Positions 26,142 to 34,388 of a stretch of 37,384 nucleotides of DNA are shown piece by piece. Location: NCBI GenBank assembly GCA_003265685.1, contig KZ836126.1, positions 1 to 37,384 on the forward strand. Reading direction: 5' to 3'. The first letter of the stretch is position 1; each line of letters opens with the position of its first letter. The translations under genes were made by a program, and so were the position numbers. Origin of the DNA: Piscinibacter caeni. Its GTDB lineage: Bacteria; Pseudomonadota; Gammaproteobacteria; Burkholderiales; Burkholderiaceae_C. The notes beneath the pieces were generated by a model. The model was not told the DNA's origin. It was given only the letters and a program-made list of their open reading frames with translations, and made no database searches.

Positions 26142-27010
26142 GCACGGCCCAGGACGACATCGTCGGGATGGACTATCTCCAGTCCGTGCCGCGGCGCTGG
26201 GTCACGACCTACCTGCCGCTGGGCGCCTTCGTCTTCATCCTGCTGTTCCCCTTCTACTGGATGACCGTCACCTCGTTCAAGCCGAACGAGGAGCTGCTCT
26301 CGCGCGAGGGCAATCCGTTCTGGGTGGTCAGCCCGACGCTGGCGCACTTCAAGAAGCTGGTGTTCGACACCGCGTACCCGGACTGGATGTGGAACACCGT
26401 GCTGGTGTCGGTGGTGGCCACGGCGATCTCGCTGGCCGCCTCGGTGCTGGCCGCCTACGCCATCGAGCGGCTGCGCTTCACCGGCGCCAAGCCGGCGGGC
26501 GTGGCGATCTTCCTGGCCTACCTGGTGCCGCCGTCGATCCTGTTCATCCCGCTGGCAGCCATCATCTTCCAGCTCGGGCTGTTCGACACCCGCTTCGCGC
26601 TGATCCTGTCGTACCCGACCTTCCTGATCCCGTTCTGCACCTGGCTGCTGATGGGCTACTTCCGCTCGATCCCGTTCGAGCTGGAGGAATGCGCGCTGAT
26701 CGACGGTGCGAGCCGCTGGCAGATCCTCGTCAAGATCGTGCTGCCGCTGGCCGTGCCGGGGCTGATCTCGGCCGGCATCTTCGCCTTCACGCTGTCGTGG
26801 AACGAATTCATCTACGCGCTGACCTTCGTCTCCTCCTCCGAGGTGAAGACGGTGCCGGTCGGCGTGGTGACCGAGCTGGTCGAGGGCGACGTGTACCACT
26901 GGGGGTCCCTCATGGCCGGCGCGCTGCTCGGGTCGCTGCCGGTGGCCTTCGTGTACTCGTTCTTCGTCGAACACTACGTCTCCGGCATGACCGGCTCGGT
27001 GAAGGAGTGA
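26138..27010 (+). CDS. Sugar ABC importer permease, MalG/UgpE type
   Basis: A 290-residue inner-membrane protein starting at GTG 26138, which overlaps the upstream stop (GTGA). It starts with a hydrophilic leader and a first membrane segment LPLGAFVFILLFPFYWMTVT, then SFKPNEELLS typical of MalG-type proteins. The EAA loop reads EECALIDGASRWQILVKIVL, and SWNEFIYALTFVSS precedes the last segments. It completes a MalFGK2-style importer with genes 22692, 23812 and 25236. The next gene (dehydrogenase) begins 4 nt after the stop, with an AAGGAG inside the end of this gene as its ribosome binding site. Confidence 0.9.
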   Translation: MSTAQDDIVGMDYLQSVPRRWVTTYLPLGAFVFILLFPFYWMTVTSFKPNEELLSREGNPFWVVSPTLAHFKKLVFDTAYPDWMWNTVLVSVVATAISLAASVLAAYAIERLRFTGAKPAGVAIFLAYLVPPSILFIPLAAIIFQLGLFDTRFALILSYPTFLIPFCTWLLMGYFRSIPFELEECALIDGASRWQILVKIVLPLAVPGLISAGIFAFTLSWNEFIYALTFVSSSEVKTVPVGVVTELVEGDVYHWGSLMAGALLGSLPVAFVYSFFVEHYVSGMTGSVKE

Positions 27011-27014
27011 CCCG

Positions 27015-27953
27015 ATGAGCGACACGCGCGCGACGATCGGTTTCGCCGGCCTAGGCCTGATGGGCCGCGGCATGGCGAGGAACATCCTGGCCAAGGGCTG
27101 GCCGCTGGTGGTGCTCGCGCACCGCCGGCGCGAGGCGGTCGAGCAACTCAAGGCGCAGGGGGCACGCGAGGCCGGCACGGCGCGCGAGCTGGCGCAGGCC
27201 TGCGACATCGTGCACCTGTGCGTGACCGGCTCGCCGCAGGTCGAGGCCCTGGTGCGCGGGCCCGACGGCCTGCTGGCCGGGGCCGATCCCGCCAAACGCG
27301 CGGGCCTCGTGATCATCGACTGCTCCAGCTCCAACCCGGTGTCCACGCTGGCGCTGGCCGCCGAGGCGGCCGAACGCGGCGTGCACTTCGTCGACGCGCC
27401 GCTGTCGCGCACCCCCAAGGAGGCCGAGGCCGGCACGCTGGACACCATGGTCGGCGCCGCGCCCGAGGTGTTCGCGCGCATCGAGCCGGTGCTGCGCTGC
27501 TGGGCCGGCCTGGTGGTGCACCTCGGCCCGGTGGGCCTGGGCCACAAGATGAAGCTGATCAACAACTTCGTCGCGATGGGCTATGCCGCGCTGTTCGCCG
27601 AGGCGCTGGCGATCGCGCGCAAGGCCGGGCTGTCGATCGCGCAGTTCCATTCGGTGATCGGCTCGGGCCGCATGCGCAGCCCGTTCTACGACACCTTCAT
27701 GCAATGGTCGCTGGCGGGCGACGAGAACGCGCACCGCTTCACGATCAGCAACGCACACAAGGACATGCGCTACCTGGCCGCCATGGCCAACGAGCTGGGC
27801 GTGGTGAACACGCTGCAGGCGCAGGTGAAGAACAGCTTCGCCGCGATGGAGGCGGCCGGCCAGGGCGAGCGCTTCGTGCCGATGCTGGCCGACTTCGTCG
27901 CCGCGCTCAACGCCCTGCCGCCGGCGGCCCAGGAACCGAGGAGTCCCGCATGA
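27015..27953 (+). CDS. Beta-hydroxyacid dehydrogenase (3-hydroxyisobutyrate/L-threonate dehydrogenase family)
   Basis: A 312-residue NAD(P)-dependent enzyme. The Rossmann motif is IGFAGLGLMGRGMARNI (GxGxMG at 12-17). The catalytic region is GLGHKMKLINNF with lysine K180 and N184. The substrate motif, normally DAPVSGG-x-x-GAxxGTL, is here DAPLSRTPKEAEAGTL (127-142), so the Gly-Gly is lost. Family members oxidise beta-hydroxy acids such as 3-hydroxyisobutyrate, tartronate, D-glycerate or L-threonate (LtnD). With DenD and OtnI homologues in the same locus, an LtnD-like role is tempting, but the changed motif argues for a distinct substrate. It is translated from an AAGGAGTGACCCG site, and its stop overlaps the dehydratase start (ATGA). 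Confidence 0.83.
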   Translation: MSDTRATIGFAGLGLMGRGMARNILAKGWPLVVLAHRRREAVEQLKAQGAREAGTARELAQACDIVHLCVTGSPQVEALVRGPDGLLAGADPAKRAGLVIIDCSSSNPVSTLALAAEAAERGVHFVDAPLSRTPKEAEAGTLDTMVGAAPEVFARIEPVLRCWAGLVVHLGPVGLGHKMKLINNFVAMGYAALFAEALAIARKAGLSIAQFHSVIGSGRMRSPFYDTFMQWSLAGDENAHRFTISNAHKDMRYLAAMANELGVVNTLQAQVKNSFAAMEAAGQGERFVPMLADFVAALNALPPAAQEPRSPA

Positions 27954-29683
27954 GCAGCAGGAAGAAGGCACCGGGCGAACTGCGCAGCCAGCAGTGGTTC
28001 GGCCGCCAGGACCGCGACGGGTTCAACTACCGCAGCTGGGTCAAGGGCAAGGGCGTGCCGCACGACCAGTTCGACGGCCGCCCGGTGATCGGCATCTGCA
28101 ACACCTTCAGCGAGCTGACGCCCTGCAACTCGCATTTCCGCACGCTGGCCGAGCAGGTGAAGATCGGCGTCTACGAGGCGGGCGGCTTCCCGCTCGAGTT
28201 CCCGGTCATGTCGCTCGGCGAGACGCTGCTGCGGCCCACCGCGATGCTCTACCGCAACCTCGCCAGCATGGATGTGGAGGAGAGCCTGCGCGGCAACCCG
28301 GTCGACGGCGCGGTGCTGCTGATGGGCTGCGACAAGACCACGCCCAGCCTGATCATGGGCGCGGCCAGCGTCGACCTGCCGACCATCGGCGTCTCCGGCG
28401 GCCCGATGCTCAACGGCCGCTGGCGCGACCAGCAGCTCGGCTCGGGCACCGGCGTGTGGAGCATGAGCGAGCAGGTGCGTGCCGGCACGCTGAAGCTGCA
28501 GGACTTCTTCGAGGCCGAGAGCTGCATGCACCGCAGTCACGGCCACTGCATGACCATGGGCACCGCCTCGACCATGGCCTCGATGGTGGAGGCGCTCGGC
28601 GTGGGCCTGCCCGGCAACGCCGCCTACCCGGCGGTGGACGGGCGGCGCAACGTGCTGGCGCGCGAGGCAGGCCGGCGCATCGTGCAGATGGTGCACGAGG
28701 ACCAGAAGCTCTCCTCCATCCTCACCCGCGAGGCCTTCGAGAACGCCATCCGCACGCTCGCCGCGATCGGCGGCTCGACCAACGCGGTGATCCACCTGAT
28801 CGCGATCGCGCGGCGCGTCGGCGTGCCGCTCGCGATCGACGATTTCGACCGGCTCGGCAGCGAGCTGCCCTGCCTCGTCAACCTGCAGCCCTCGGGCCAG
28901 TTCCTGATGGAGGACTTCTGCTACGCCGGCGGGCTGCCGGCGGTTATGAAGGAGATCCTGCCGCTGCTGCACGCCGGCCACGTCACCGCCAGCGGCAGGA
29001 CGGTGGCCGAGAACGTGGCCTCGGCGCAGAACTGGAACCCGGACGTCATCAAGACACGCGCCGAGCCGTTCAAGGACAAGGCCGGCATCGCCGTGCTGCG
29101 CGGCAACCTCGCGCCGCGCGGCGCGGTGATCAAGCCCAGCGCCGCCACGCCCGCGCTGATGACGCACACCGGCCGCGCGGTGGTGTTCGAGACCATCGAG
29201 GACTTCCACGCCCGCATCGACGACGAGAACCTCGACGTCGACGAGACCTGCGTGCTGGTGCTGAAGAACTGCGGCCCCAAGGGCTACCCCGGCATGGCCG
29301 AGGTCGGCAACATGCCGCTGCCGCCCAAGGTGCTGCGCAAGGGCATCACGGACATGGTGCGCATCAGCGATGCGCGCATGAGCGGCACGGCCTACGGCAC
29401 CGTGGTGCTGCACACCGCGCCCGAAGCCGCGGCCGGCGGCCCGCTCGCGCTGGTGAACAACGGCGACCTGATCACGCTGGACGTGAAGGCGCGCCGCCTG
29501 CACCTGCACGTGGACGACGCCGAACTCGAGCGCCGCCGCGCCGCCTGGACACCGCCCGCCCCGCCGCTGCCCAGCGGCTACTGGAAGCTCTACGTGGACC
29601 ACGTGCTGCAGGCCGACGAGGGCGCCGACCTCGACTTCCTGGTCGGCCGCCGCGGCGACTTCGTTCCCCGCGACAACCACTGA
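27950..29683 (+). CDS. IlvD/EDD-family sugar-acid dehydratase, L-arabinonate dehydratase-like
   Basis: A 577-residue [2Fe-2S] dehydratase. Cluster ligands fall at C59 (SELTPCNSH), C127 (MGCDKTTPS) and C200 (SHGHCMTMG), the same numbering as described for Rhizobium leguminosarum L-arabinonate dehydratase. The catalytic serine is S478 in DARMSGTAYGTV. EDFCYAGGLPAVM and NCGPKGYPGMAEVGNM are typical of the sugar-acid branch rather than of biosynthetic IlvD. The expected reaction is removal of water from a C5 or C6 aldonate to the 2-keto-3-deoxy acid, with Mg2+ and the iron-sulfur cluster, in the cytoplasm. Substrate (L-arabinonate, D-xylonate, D-fuconate or other) cannot be fixed from sequence. 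The ATG overlaps the dehydrogenase stop by 4 nt. Confidence 0.88.
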   Translation: MSSRKKAPGELRSQQWFGRQDRDGFNYRSWVKGKGVPHDQFDGRPVIGICNTFSELTPCNSHFRTLAEQVKIGVYEAGGFPLEFPVMSLGETLLRPTAMLYRNLASMDVEESLRGNPVDGAVLLMGCDKTTPSLIMGAASVDLPTIGVSGGPMLNGRWRDQQLGSGTGVWSMSEQVRAGTLKLQDFFEAESCMHRSHGHCMTMGTASTMASMVEALGVGLPGNAAYPAVDGRRNVLAREAGRRIVQMVHEDQKLSSILTREAFENAIRTLAAIGGSTNAVIHLIAIARRVGVPLAIDDFDRLGSELPCLVNLQPSGQFLMEDFCYAGGLPAVMKEILPLLHAGHVTASGRTVAENVASAQNWNPDVIKTRAEPFKDKAGIAVLRGNLAPRGAVIKPSAATPALMTHTGRAVVFETIEDFHARIDDENLDVDETCVLVLKNCGPKGYPGMAEVGNMPLPPKVLRKGITDMVRISDARMSGTAYGTVVLHTAPEAAAGGPLALVNNGDLITLDVKARRLHLHVDDAELERRRAAWTPPAPPLPSGYWKLYVDHVLQADEGADLDFLVGRRGDFVPRDNH

Positions 29684-29702
29684 CAACCTGTGAATCCGGC
29701 CC

Positions 29703-29728
29703 AGGCGTCGGGGCCCTCATCGACGCCT
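29703..29728 (+). promoter_or_regulatory. Stem-loop between dehydratase and second binding-protein genes
   Basis: A perfect 8-bp inverted repeat, AGGCGTCG at 29703-29710 and CGACGCCT at 29721-29728, encloses a 10-nt loop in the 65-bp gap. No U tract follows, so it is more likely an mRNA-processing or partial-termination element than a full terminator. The ribosome binding site AGAGGAGA of the next gene follows about 9 nt downstream. Confidence 0.5.
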
Positions 29729-29748
29729 CAGATCCAGAGGAGACCCGC

Positions 29749-30867
29749 ATGCTGTTCCGTACGCCCATCGCCGCCGCCGTCGCGCTGGCGGCTGTTTCCC
29801 TCGCGCAGGCCGCACCGCCCAAGGTCGTCACGGCGCCGAATTCGGACCCGCAGTGCTTCGCGCCCTGGTCGGCCGGCACAAAGCTGTTCCAGTACCCGGC
29901 CAAGAAGGGCCCGTACCGGGTGGCGCTGGCCAACGGCTACATCGCCAACACCTGGCGCATCCAGATGATCAAGACGGCCAAGGCCTATGCGGCGCAGCCG
30001 GAGGTGGCCGCCAAGCTGAAGGAGTTCAAGGTCGTCTCGACCGGGGAAGACGTCGCCGCGCAGATCGCGGCGGTCAACAACTTCATCGACTCGGGCTACG
30101 ACGCGATCGTCGTCAACGCCCAGAACCCGGCTGCCTTCAAGCCGGTGATCAAGCGCGCCAACGACGCCGGCGTGGTGCTGGTGGCCTACGACAACATCCT
30201 CGACACCGAGGAGGCCATCAACGTCAACGTCGACCAGAAGGGGCTGGGCATGTACTGGGCCGAGTGGCTCGTCAAGCACGTCCCCAACGGCGGCAAGGTG
30301 CTGGAGGTGCGCGGCGTCTCGGGCACCTCGGTCGACCGCGACCGCCACGACGGCATCCACGAGGTGCTCAAGAAGTCCGGCAAGAAGTGGGACGTGGTCG
30401 AGGTGATCGGCAAGTGGGACGACCCGACCGCGCAGAAGGTCGCCGCCGACGCGATCGCGGTGCACAAGAAGTTCGACGCGATCACCGCGCAGGGCGGCGA
30501 CACCGGCGTGGTGCAGGCGATGATCGACGCCAAGCACCCCTTCGTTCCGTTCGGCGGCGAGACGGAGAACGGCTTCCGGAAGTTCTGCGCCAAGTACTCG
30601 GGCCAGGGCCTGAAGTGCGCCTCGGCCGGCACCGGGCCGGCCCAGGTGGCGGTGGCGATGAAGGTCGCGCTGGCGGCGCTCGAGGGCAAGGTGCTGCCGC
30701 AGTCGATCAAGCTGCCGCTGGCCAAGGCCGAGGACCCGAACATGAAGGACGGGCAGGACTTCTACGAGAAGCAGTCCGACAACTTCTTCGTCGGCAACTC
30801 CTTCCCGACCTGCGGCATCAACTTCTCGGCGCAGGAGATCATGGGCCAGACCGAGGCCAACAAGTAA
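29749..30867 (+). CDS. Periplasmic sugar-binding protein of an RbsABC-type importer
   Basis: A 372-residue protein behind CAGAGGAGACCCGC. The signal peptide is FRTPIAAAVALAAVSLAQAA. The mature part shows the periplasmic-binding-protein type 1 (ribose/xylose) fold: YRVALANGYIANTWRIQMIK, AQIAAVNNFIDSGYDAIVVN, VVLVAYDNILD, DRDRHDGIHEVLKKSGKKWD and AITAQGGDTGVVQAMIDA. Four cysteines in the mature protein are more than usual for the family. It delivers substrate to the two permeases and the dual ATPase that follow. The ligand is unknown; a pentose, polyol or tetrose fits the neighbouring enzymes. It has its own ribosome binding site and lies behind a small hairpin, so it may be expressed above the flanking genes. 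Confidence 0.9.
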   Translation: MLFRTPIAAAVALAAVSLAQAAPPKVVTAPNSDPQCFAPWSAGTKLFQYPAKKGPYRVALANGYIANTWRIQMIKTAKAYAAQPEVAAKLKEFKVVSTGEDVAAQIAAVNNFIDSGYDAIVVNAQNPAAFKPVIKRANDAGVVLVAYDNILDTEEAINVNVDQKGLGMYWAEWLVKHVPNGGKVLEVRGVSGTSVDRDRHDGIHEVLKKSGKKWDVVEVIGKWDDPTAQKVAADAIAVHKKFDAITAQGGDTGVVQAMIDAKHPFVPFGGETENGFRKFCAKYSGQGLKCASAGTGPAQVAVAMKVALAALEGKVLPQSIKLPLAKAEDPNMKDGQDFYEKQSDNFFVGNSFPTCGINFSAQEIMGQTEANK

Positions 30868-30893
30868 CCCGCCGGCGCCACCGGGGAGCGGCC

Positions 30894-32444
30894 ATGGCAC
30901 TGCTCGAAATGCAGGGCATCTCCAAGCGCTACGGCGGGGTGCGGGCGCTGCAGGAGGCGAACCTCGTGATCGAGGCCGGGCGCATCCACGCGGTGCTGGG
31001 CGAGAACGGCGCGGGCAAGTCGACCCTGATCAAGATCATGGCCGGCGTGGTCGCGCCCGACGAGGGGCGCATGCTGCTGGACGGGCAGCCCGTGTCCTTC
31101 GCCTCGCCGGCCGCGGCCAACGCGGCCGGCATCGTCTGCATCTTCCAGGAGCTGTCGCTGATCCCCGACCTCCCGGTGGCCGACAACATCCTGATCAGCA
31201 ACCCGCCGCGCCGCTTCGGGCTGATCGACCGGCGCGCGCAGCGCCGCCTGGCCGAGGAGGCACTGGCGCGCGCCGGCGCGCCGGACATCCACCCGCTCGC
31301 GCTGGTGAAGGACCTGCCGCTGTCGCGCCGCCAGATGGTCGAGATCGCCAAGGCGCTGGCGCGCCGGCCGCGCATCCTGATCCTCGACGAGGCGACCTCG
31401 GCGCTGACGGCCGCCGACGTGACCCGGATCTACGCCGTGCTCAAGCGGCTGCGCGCCGAGGGCCTGGCGCTGATCTACATCTCGCACCGCATGCACGAGA
31501 TCGCCGAGCTGGCCGACGAGTGCACGGTGTTCTGCAACGGCCGCAGCGTGGCGAGCTACGCCGCCGGCACCAAGAGCGACCAGGAGGTCGTCGAGCTGAT
31601 GATCGGGCGCGAGTACAGCGGCCAGTTCCCCGCCCGCGGCGCGCGCCCGGCACCCGGCGCCGTGCCGCGCCTGGAGCTGCGCCACCTCCAATGGGGCGAG
31701 CGGCTGCGCGACATCTCGCTGCGCCTGCACGCCGGCGAGGTGATCGGCCTGGGCGGGCTCGACGGCCAGGGCCAGCGCGAGCTGCTGCTGGCGCTGTTCG
31801 GCGTGCTGCGCGGCACCAGCGGCGAGCTGCTGATCGACGGCCGGCCGGTCACCATCACCGGGCCGGACGTCGCCAAACGCGCCGACATCGGCATGGCGCT
31901 GATCCCCGAGGACCGCAAGACCGAGGGCCTGATGCTGCCGATGTCGGTGCGCGACAACCTGTCGTTCGCCGCGCTCGGGCGGCTGTCGCGGGCCGGCATC
32001 GTCGACCGCGCCGCCGAGCGTGCGGCCGTCGAGCAGGTGATGCGCGCGCTGGCGGTGCGCAGCGACGGAACCGATCCGGCCGCCGGCTCGCTCTCGGGCG
32101 GCAACCAGCAGAAGCTGGTGATCGGCAAGTGGCTGCTGATGGCGCCGCGCATCATCCTGCTGAACGACCCGACGCGCGGCATCGACGTCGGCACCAAGCA
32201 GGAGATCTACCAGCTGCTGCACCGCCTGGCCGAGGAGGGCGCGGCCATCCTCTTCTACTCGACCGACTACGACGAGCTGATCGGCTGCTGCGACCGCGTG
32301 CTGGTGATGGTCGAGGGCGCGATCGGGAGCGAGCTGGTGGGCACCGAGATCACCGAGCGGGCGCTGATCGCCAGCGCGCTGAACCTCGGCAACGGCGCGG
32401 GCGCCGACGCCCCGGCCCGACACACCGCCGAGGAGCCGGCATGA
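30894..32444 (+). CDS. Sugar ABC importer dual ATPase (RbsA/AraG/XylG type)
   Basis: A 516-residue protein with two nucleotide-binding domains. The first has Walker A GENGAGKST (36-44), the degenerate signature LPLSRRQMVEIAKAL and Walker B ILILDEATSAL. The second starts near 255, has the family's degenerate Walker A (GGLDGQGQREL), signature SLSGGNQQKLVIGKWL and Walker B IILLNDPTRGIDVG. PEDRKTEGLM is typical of the family. This asymmetry is normal for RbsA-type enzymes. It energises import with the permeases at 32441 and 33417 and the binding protein at 29749. The start follows a GGGGAG site; the stop overlaps the next start (ATGA). Confidence 0.92.
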   Translation: MALLEMQGISKRYGGVRALQEANLVIEAGRIHAVLGENGAGKSTLIKIMAGVVAPDEGRMLLDGQPVSFASPAAANAAGIVCIFQELSLIPDLPVADNILISNPPRRFGLIDRRAQRRLAEEALARAGAPDIHPLALVKDLPLSRRQMVEIAKALARRPRILILDEATSALTAADVTRIYAVLKRLRAEGLALIYISHRMHEIAELADECTVFCNGRSVASYAAGTKSDQEVVELMIGREYSGQFPARGARPAPGAVPRLELRHLQWGERLRDISLRLHAGEVIGLGGLDGQGQRELLLALFGVLRGTSGELLIDGRPVTITGPDVAKRADIGMALIPEDRKTEGLMLPMSVRDNLSFAALGRLSRAGIVDRAAERAAVEQVMRALAVRSDGTDPAAGSLSGGNQQKLVIGKWLLMAPRIILLNDPTRGIDVGTKQEIYQLLHRLAEEGAAILFYSTDYDELIGCCDRVLVMVEGAIGSELVGTEITERALIASALNLGNGAGADAPARHTAEEPA

Positions 32445-33424
32445 ACGCGGACTGGGGCTGGCGGCTGCGCGAGCACCGCGGCACGCTGCTGGCCTTCGCG
32501 GCCTTCGTCGTGATGTTCACCATCTACGCCGCCAACCACCCGGCCGGGCTGAACGCCTACGTCGCGACCACGGCGGCCAACAAGGGCGTGCTGCTGGCGA
32601 TCGTCGCGATGGCGCAGACCCTGGTGGTGCTGACCTCGGGCATCGACCTGTCGGTCGGCATGGTGCTGGTGCTGTCTAACTGCCTGGCCTCGACGATCGT
32701 GGTCGGCTCGCCGCTGTCGGTCGCGCTCGGCGTGGCCGGCGTGCTGGCCACGGGCGCGCTGTGCGGCGCGCTGAACGCGGTGATCGTGATCTTCGGGCGC
32801 CTGCAGCCGATCGTCACCACCATCGCCACCGGCGCGATCTTCTTCGGCGCCGCGCTGGCGCTGCGCCGCGTGCCGGGCGGCGATGTCGACCCGACGCTGG
32901 CCGACGCGCTGACCGGCCAGCTGCCCGGCGGCGTGCCGGCCAGCCTGGCGTTGCTGCTCGCTCTGGTGCTGCTGGTCTGGCTGCCGTTCCGGTTGTCGGT
33001 GACCGGGCGCGCCGCCTACGCGGTCGGCTCCTCGGAGGTGGCGGCCTTCATGTCGGGCGTGCCGATCCGGCGCGCCAAGTTCGCCGCCTACACGCTGTCC
33101 GGGCTGCTGGCCGCGGTGGGCGGGCTGTTCGTCACCTGCATCACCTACTCCGGCGAGGCCTCGGCGGCCAACGGCAGCACCTACACGCTGTACTCGATCG
33201 CCGCCGTCGTGCTGGGCGGCGTGTCGCTGTTCGGTGGCTCGGGCAGCGCGGTGGGCGCGATCTTCGGCGCGCTGATGTTCCGCACCATCGGCGACCTGCT
33301 GTTCGTCTTCAACCTCGAGCCGCTGTGGCAGCCGCTGTTCCAGGGCGTGGTGCTGGCGGCGGCGGTGTGCCTCGGCGCGCTGCGCCTGCTGCACGTGCGC
33401 AACCGGTTGGACTTGTATGGCTGA
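32441..33424 (+). CDS. Sugar ABC importer permease 1, RbsC type
   Basis: A 327-residue inner-membrane protein with about 8-10 hydrophobic segments. Family marks are VVLTSGIDLSVGMVLVLSNC, FGRLQPIVTTIATGAIF, YAVGSSEVAAFMSGVPIRRA and AAVVLGGVSLFGGSGSAVGA. Start ATG 32441 overlaps the ATPase stop. It overlaps the next permease gene by 8 nt (33417-33424). It probably forms a heterodimeric channel with that protein, since both are adjacent, of the same family and clearly different in sequence. Confidence 0.92.
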   Translation: MNADWGWRLREHRGTLLAFAAFVVMFTIYAANHPAGLNAYVATTAANKGVLLAIVAMAQTLVVLTSGIDLSVGMVLVLSNCLASTIVVGSPLSVALGVAGVLATGALCGALNAVIVIFGRLQPIVTTIATGAIFFGAALALRRVPGGDVDPTLADALTGQLPGGVPASLALLLALVLLVWLPFRLSVTGRAAYAVGSSEVAAFMSGVPIRRAKFAAYTLSGLLAAVGGLFVTCITYSGEASAANGSTYTLYSIAAVVLGGVSLFGGSGSAVGAIFGALMFRTIGDLLFVFNLEPLWQPLFQGVVLAAAVCLGALRLLHVRNRLDLYG

Positions 33425-34376
33425 CGCGACCCTGCGCCCGCGCATCGACCCCGCGATCCTCGCCGCCTTCGGCTGCATCGTCGTGCTGCTGGGCGTCGGC
33501 AGCCTGTACTCGAGCAGCTTCCTGTCGCCCGAGTACCTGCTGCAGCAGCTCAAGGTGGCGTCCTTCCTGGGCGTCATCGCCACCGGCTCGATGATCGTCA
33601 TCCTGCTCGGCCAGATCGACCTGTCGGTGCCGTGGGTGGTGGCCGTCGGCGGCATGATGGCCACCGCCGCCACCGGCTGGGGGCCGGTCGGGCAGGCGCT
33701 GGCGATCCCGTTCGGCGTCGGCTGCGGCGTCGCGCTCGGCCTGGTCAACGGCGCGGGTGTCGCCTACCTGCGCCTGCCCTCGATGATCGTGACGCTGGCG
33801 GTCAACGCGATCGCGCAGGGCCTGATGGTGGTGCACACCGGCGGTTTCTCGCCGCAGGACGCGTCGTCGCCGGCGATGCGCTTCATCGCCACGGGCAACA
33901 GCCTGTGGAGCATCCCGAACGCGCTGCTGGTGTGGGCCGCGGTCGGCGCGGGCGCGGTGTTCCTGCTCAGCCGCACGACCTACGGCCGCGTGGTCTACGC
34001 GATCGGCAACCGCGAGCGCGCCGCCTACCTGTCGGGCGCACGCACCCGGCTCGTGGTGCTCGCCAGCTTCGCGCTGGCCGGCGGGCTGTCGGCGTTCGGC
34101 GGCGTGCTGCTGGCCGGTTATGCGAGCAAGGCGGCGCAGGCGATGGGCGACCCCTACCTGCTGCCCGCGATCGCGGCGGTCGTGCTCGGCGGCACCTCGA
34201 TCCTCGGCGGGCGCGGCAGCTACGTCGGCACGGTGGCCGGGGTCATCCTGATCACGCTGCTGCAGTCCATCCTGTCGGTGATGCAGATCGAGGAGTTCGG
34301 CCGCCACGTGATCTACGGCGTCGTGATCATCGCGATGCTGCTGGTCTACGGGCGCGGGCGGCGCCATACGGATTGA
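33417..34376 (+). CDS. Sugar ABC importer permease 2, RbsC type
   Basis: A 319-residue inner-membrane protein of the RbsC family: MIVILLGQIDLSVPWVVAVG, LRLPSMIVTLAVNAIAQGLM, YAIGNRERAAYLSGARTRLV and AAVVLGGTSILGGRGSYVGT. The ATG at 33417 lies 8 nt inside the upstream permease gene, so translation is probably coupled. Having two RbsC paralogues for one importer is seen in some proteobacterial sugar and autoinducer-2 systems. It ends 12 nt before the lactonase gene, which carries the last function of the rightward operon. Confidence 0.92.
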   Translation: MADATLRPRIDPAILAAFGCIVVLLGVGSLYSSSFLSPEYLLQQLKVASFLGVIATGSMIVILLGQIDLSVPWVVAVGGMMATAATGWGPVGQALAIPFGVGCGVALGLVNGAGVAYLRLPSMIVTLAVNAIAQGLMVVHTGGFSPQDASSPAMRFIATGNSLWSIPNALLVWAAVGAGAVFLLSRTTYGRVVYAIGNRERAAYLSGARTRLVVLASFALAGGLSAFGGVLLAGYASKAAQAMGDPYLLPAIAAVVLGGTSILGGRGSYVGTVAGVILITLLQSILSVMQIEEFGRHVIYGVVIIAMLLVYGRGRRHTD

Positions 34377-34388
34377 AGGGAGCGGGGC

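Noticed and set aside
27015-27953. Firm ltnD (L-threonate dehydrogenase) assignment
   Set aside because: Family level fits, but the substrate motif differs from the canonical one, so a gene symbol was withheld.
27770-29686. 638-codon minus-strand frame opposite the dehydratase
   Set aside because: Histidine- and alanine-rich shadow translation; the plus strand has the three cluster cysteines and full dehydratase signatures.
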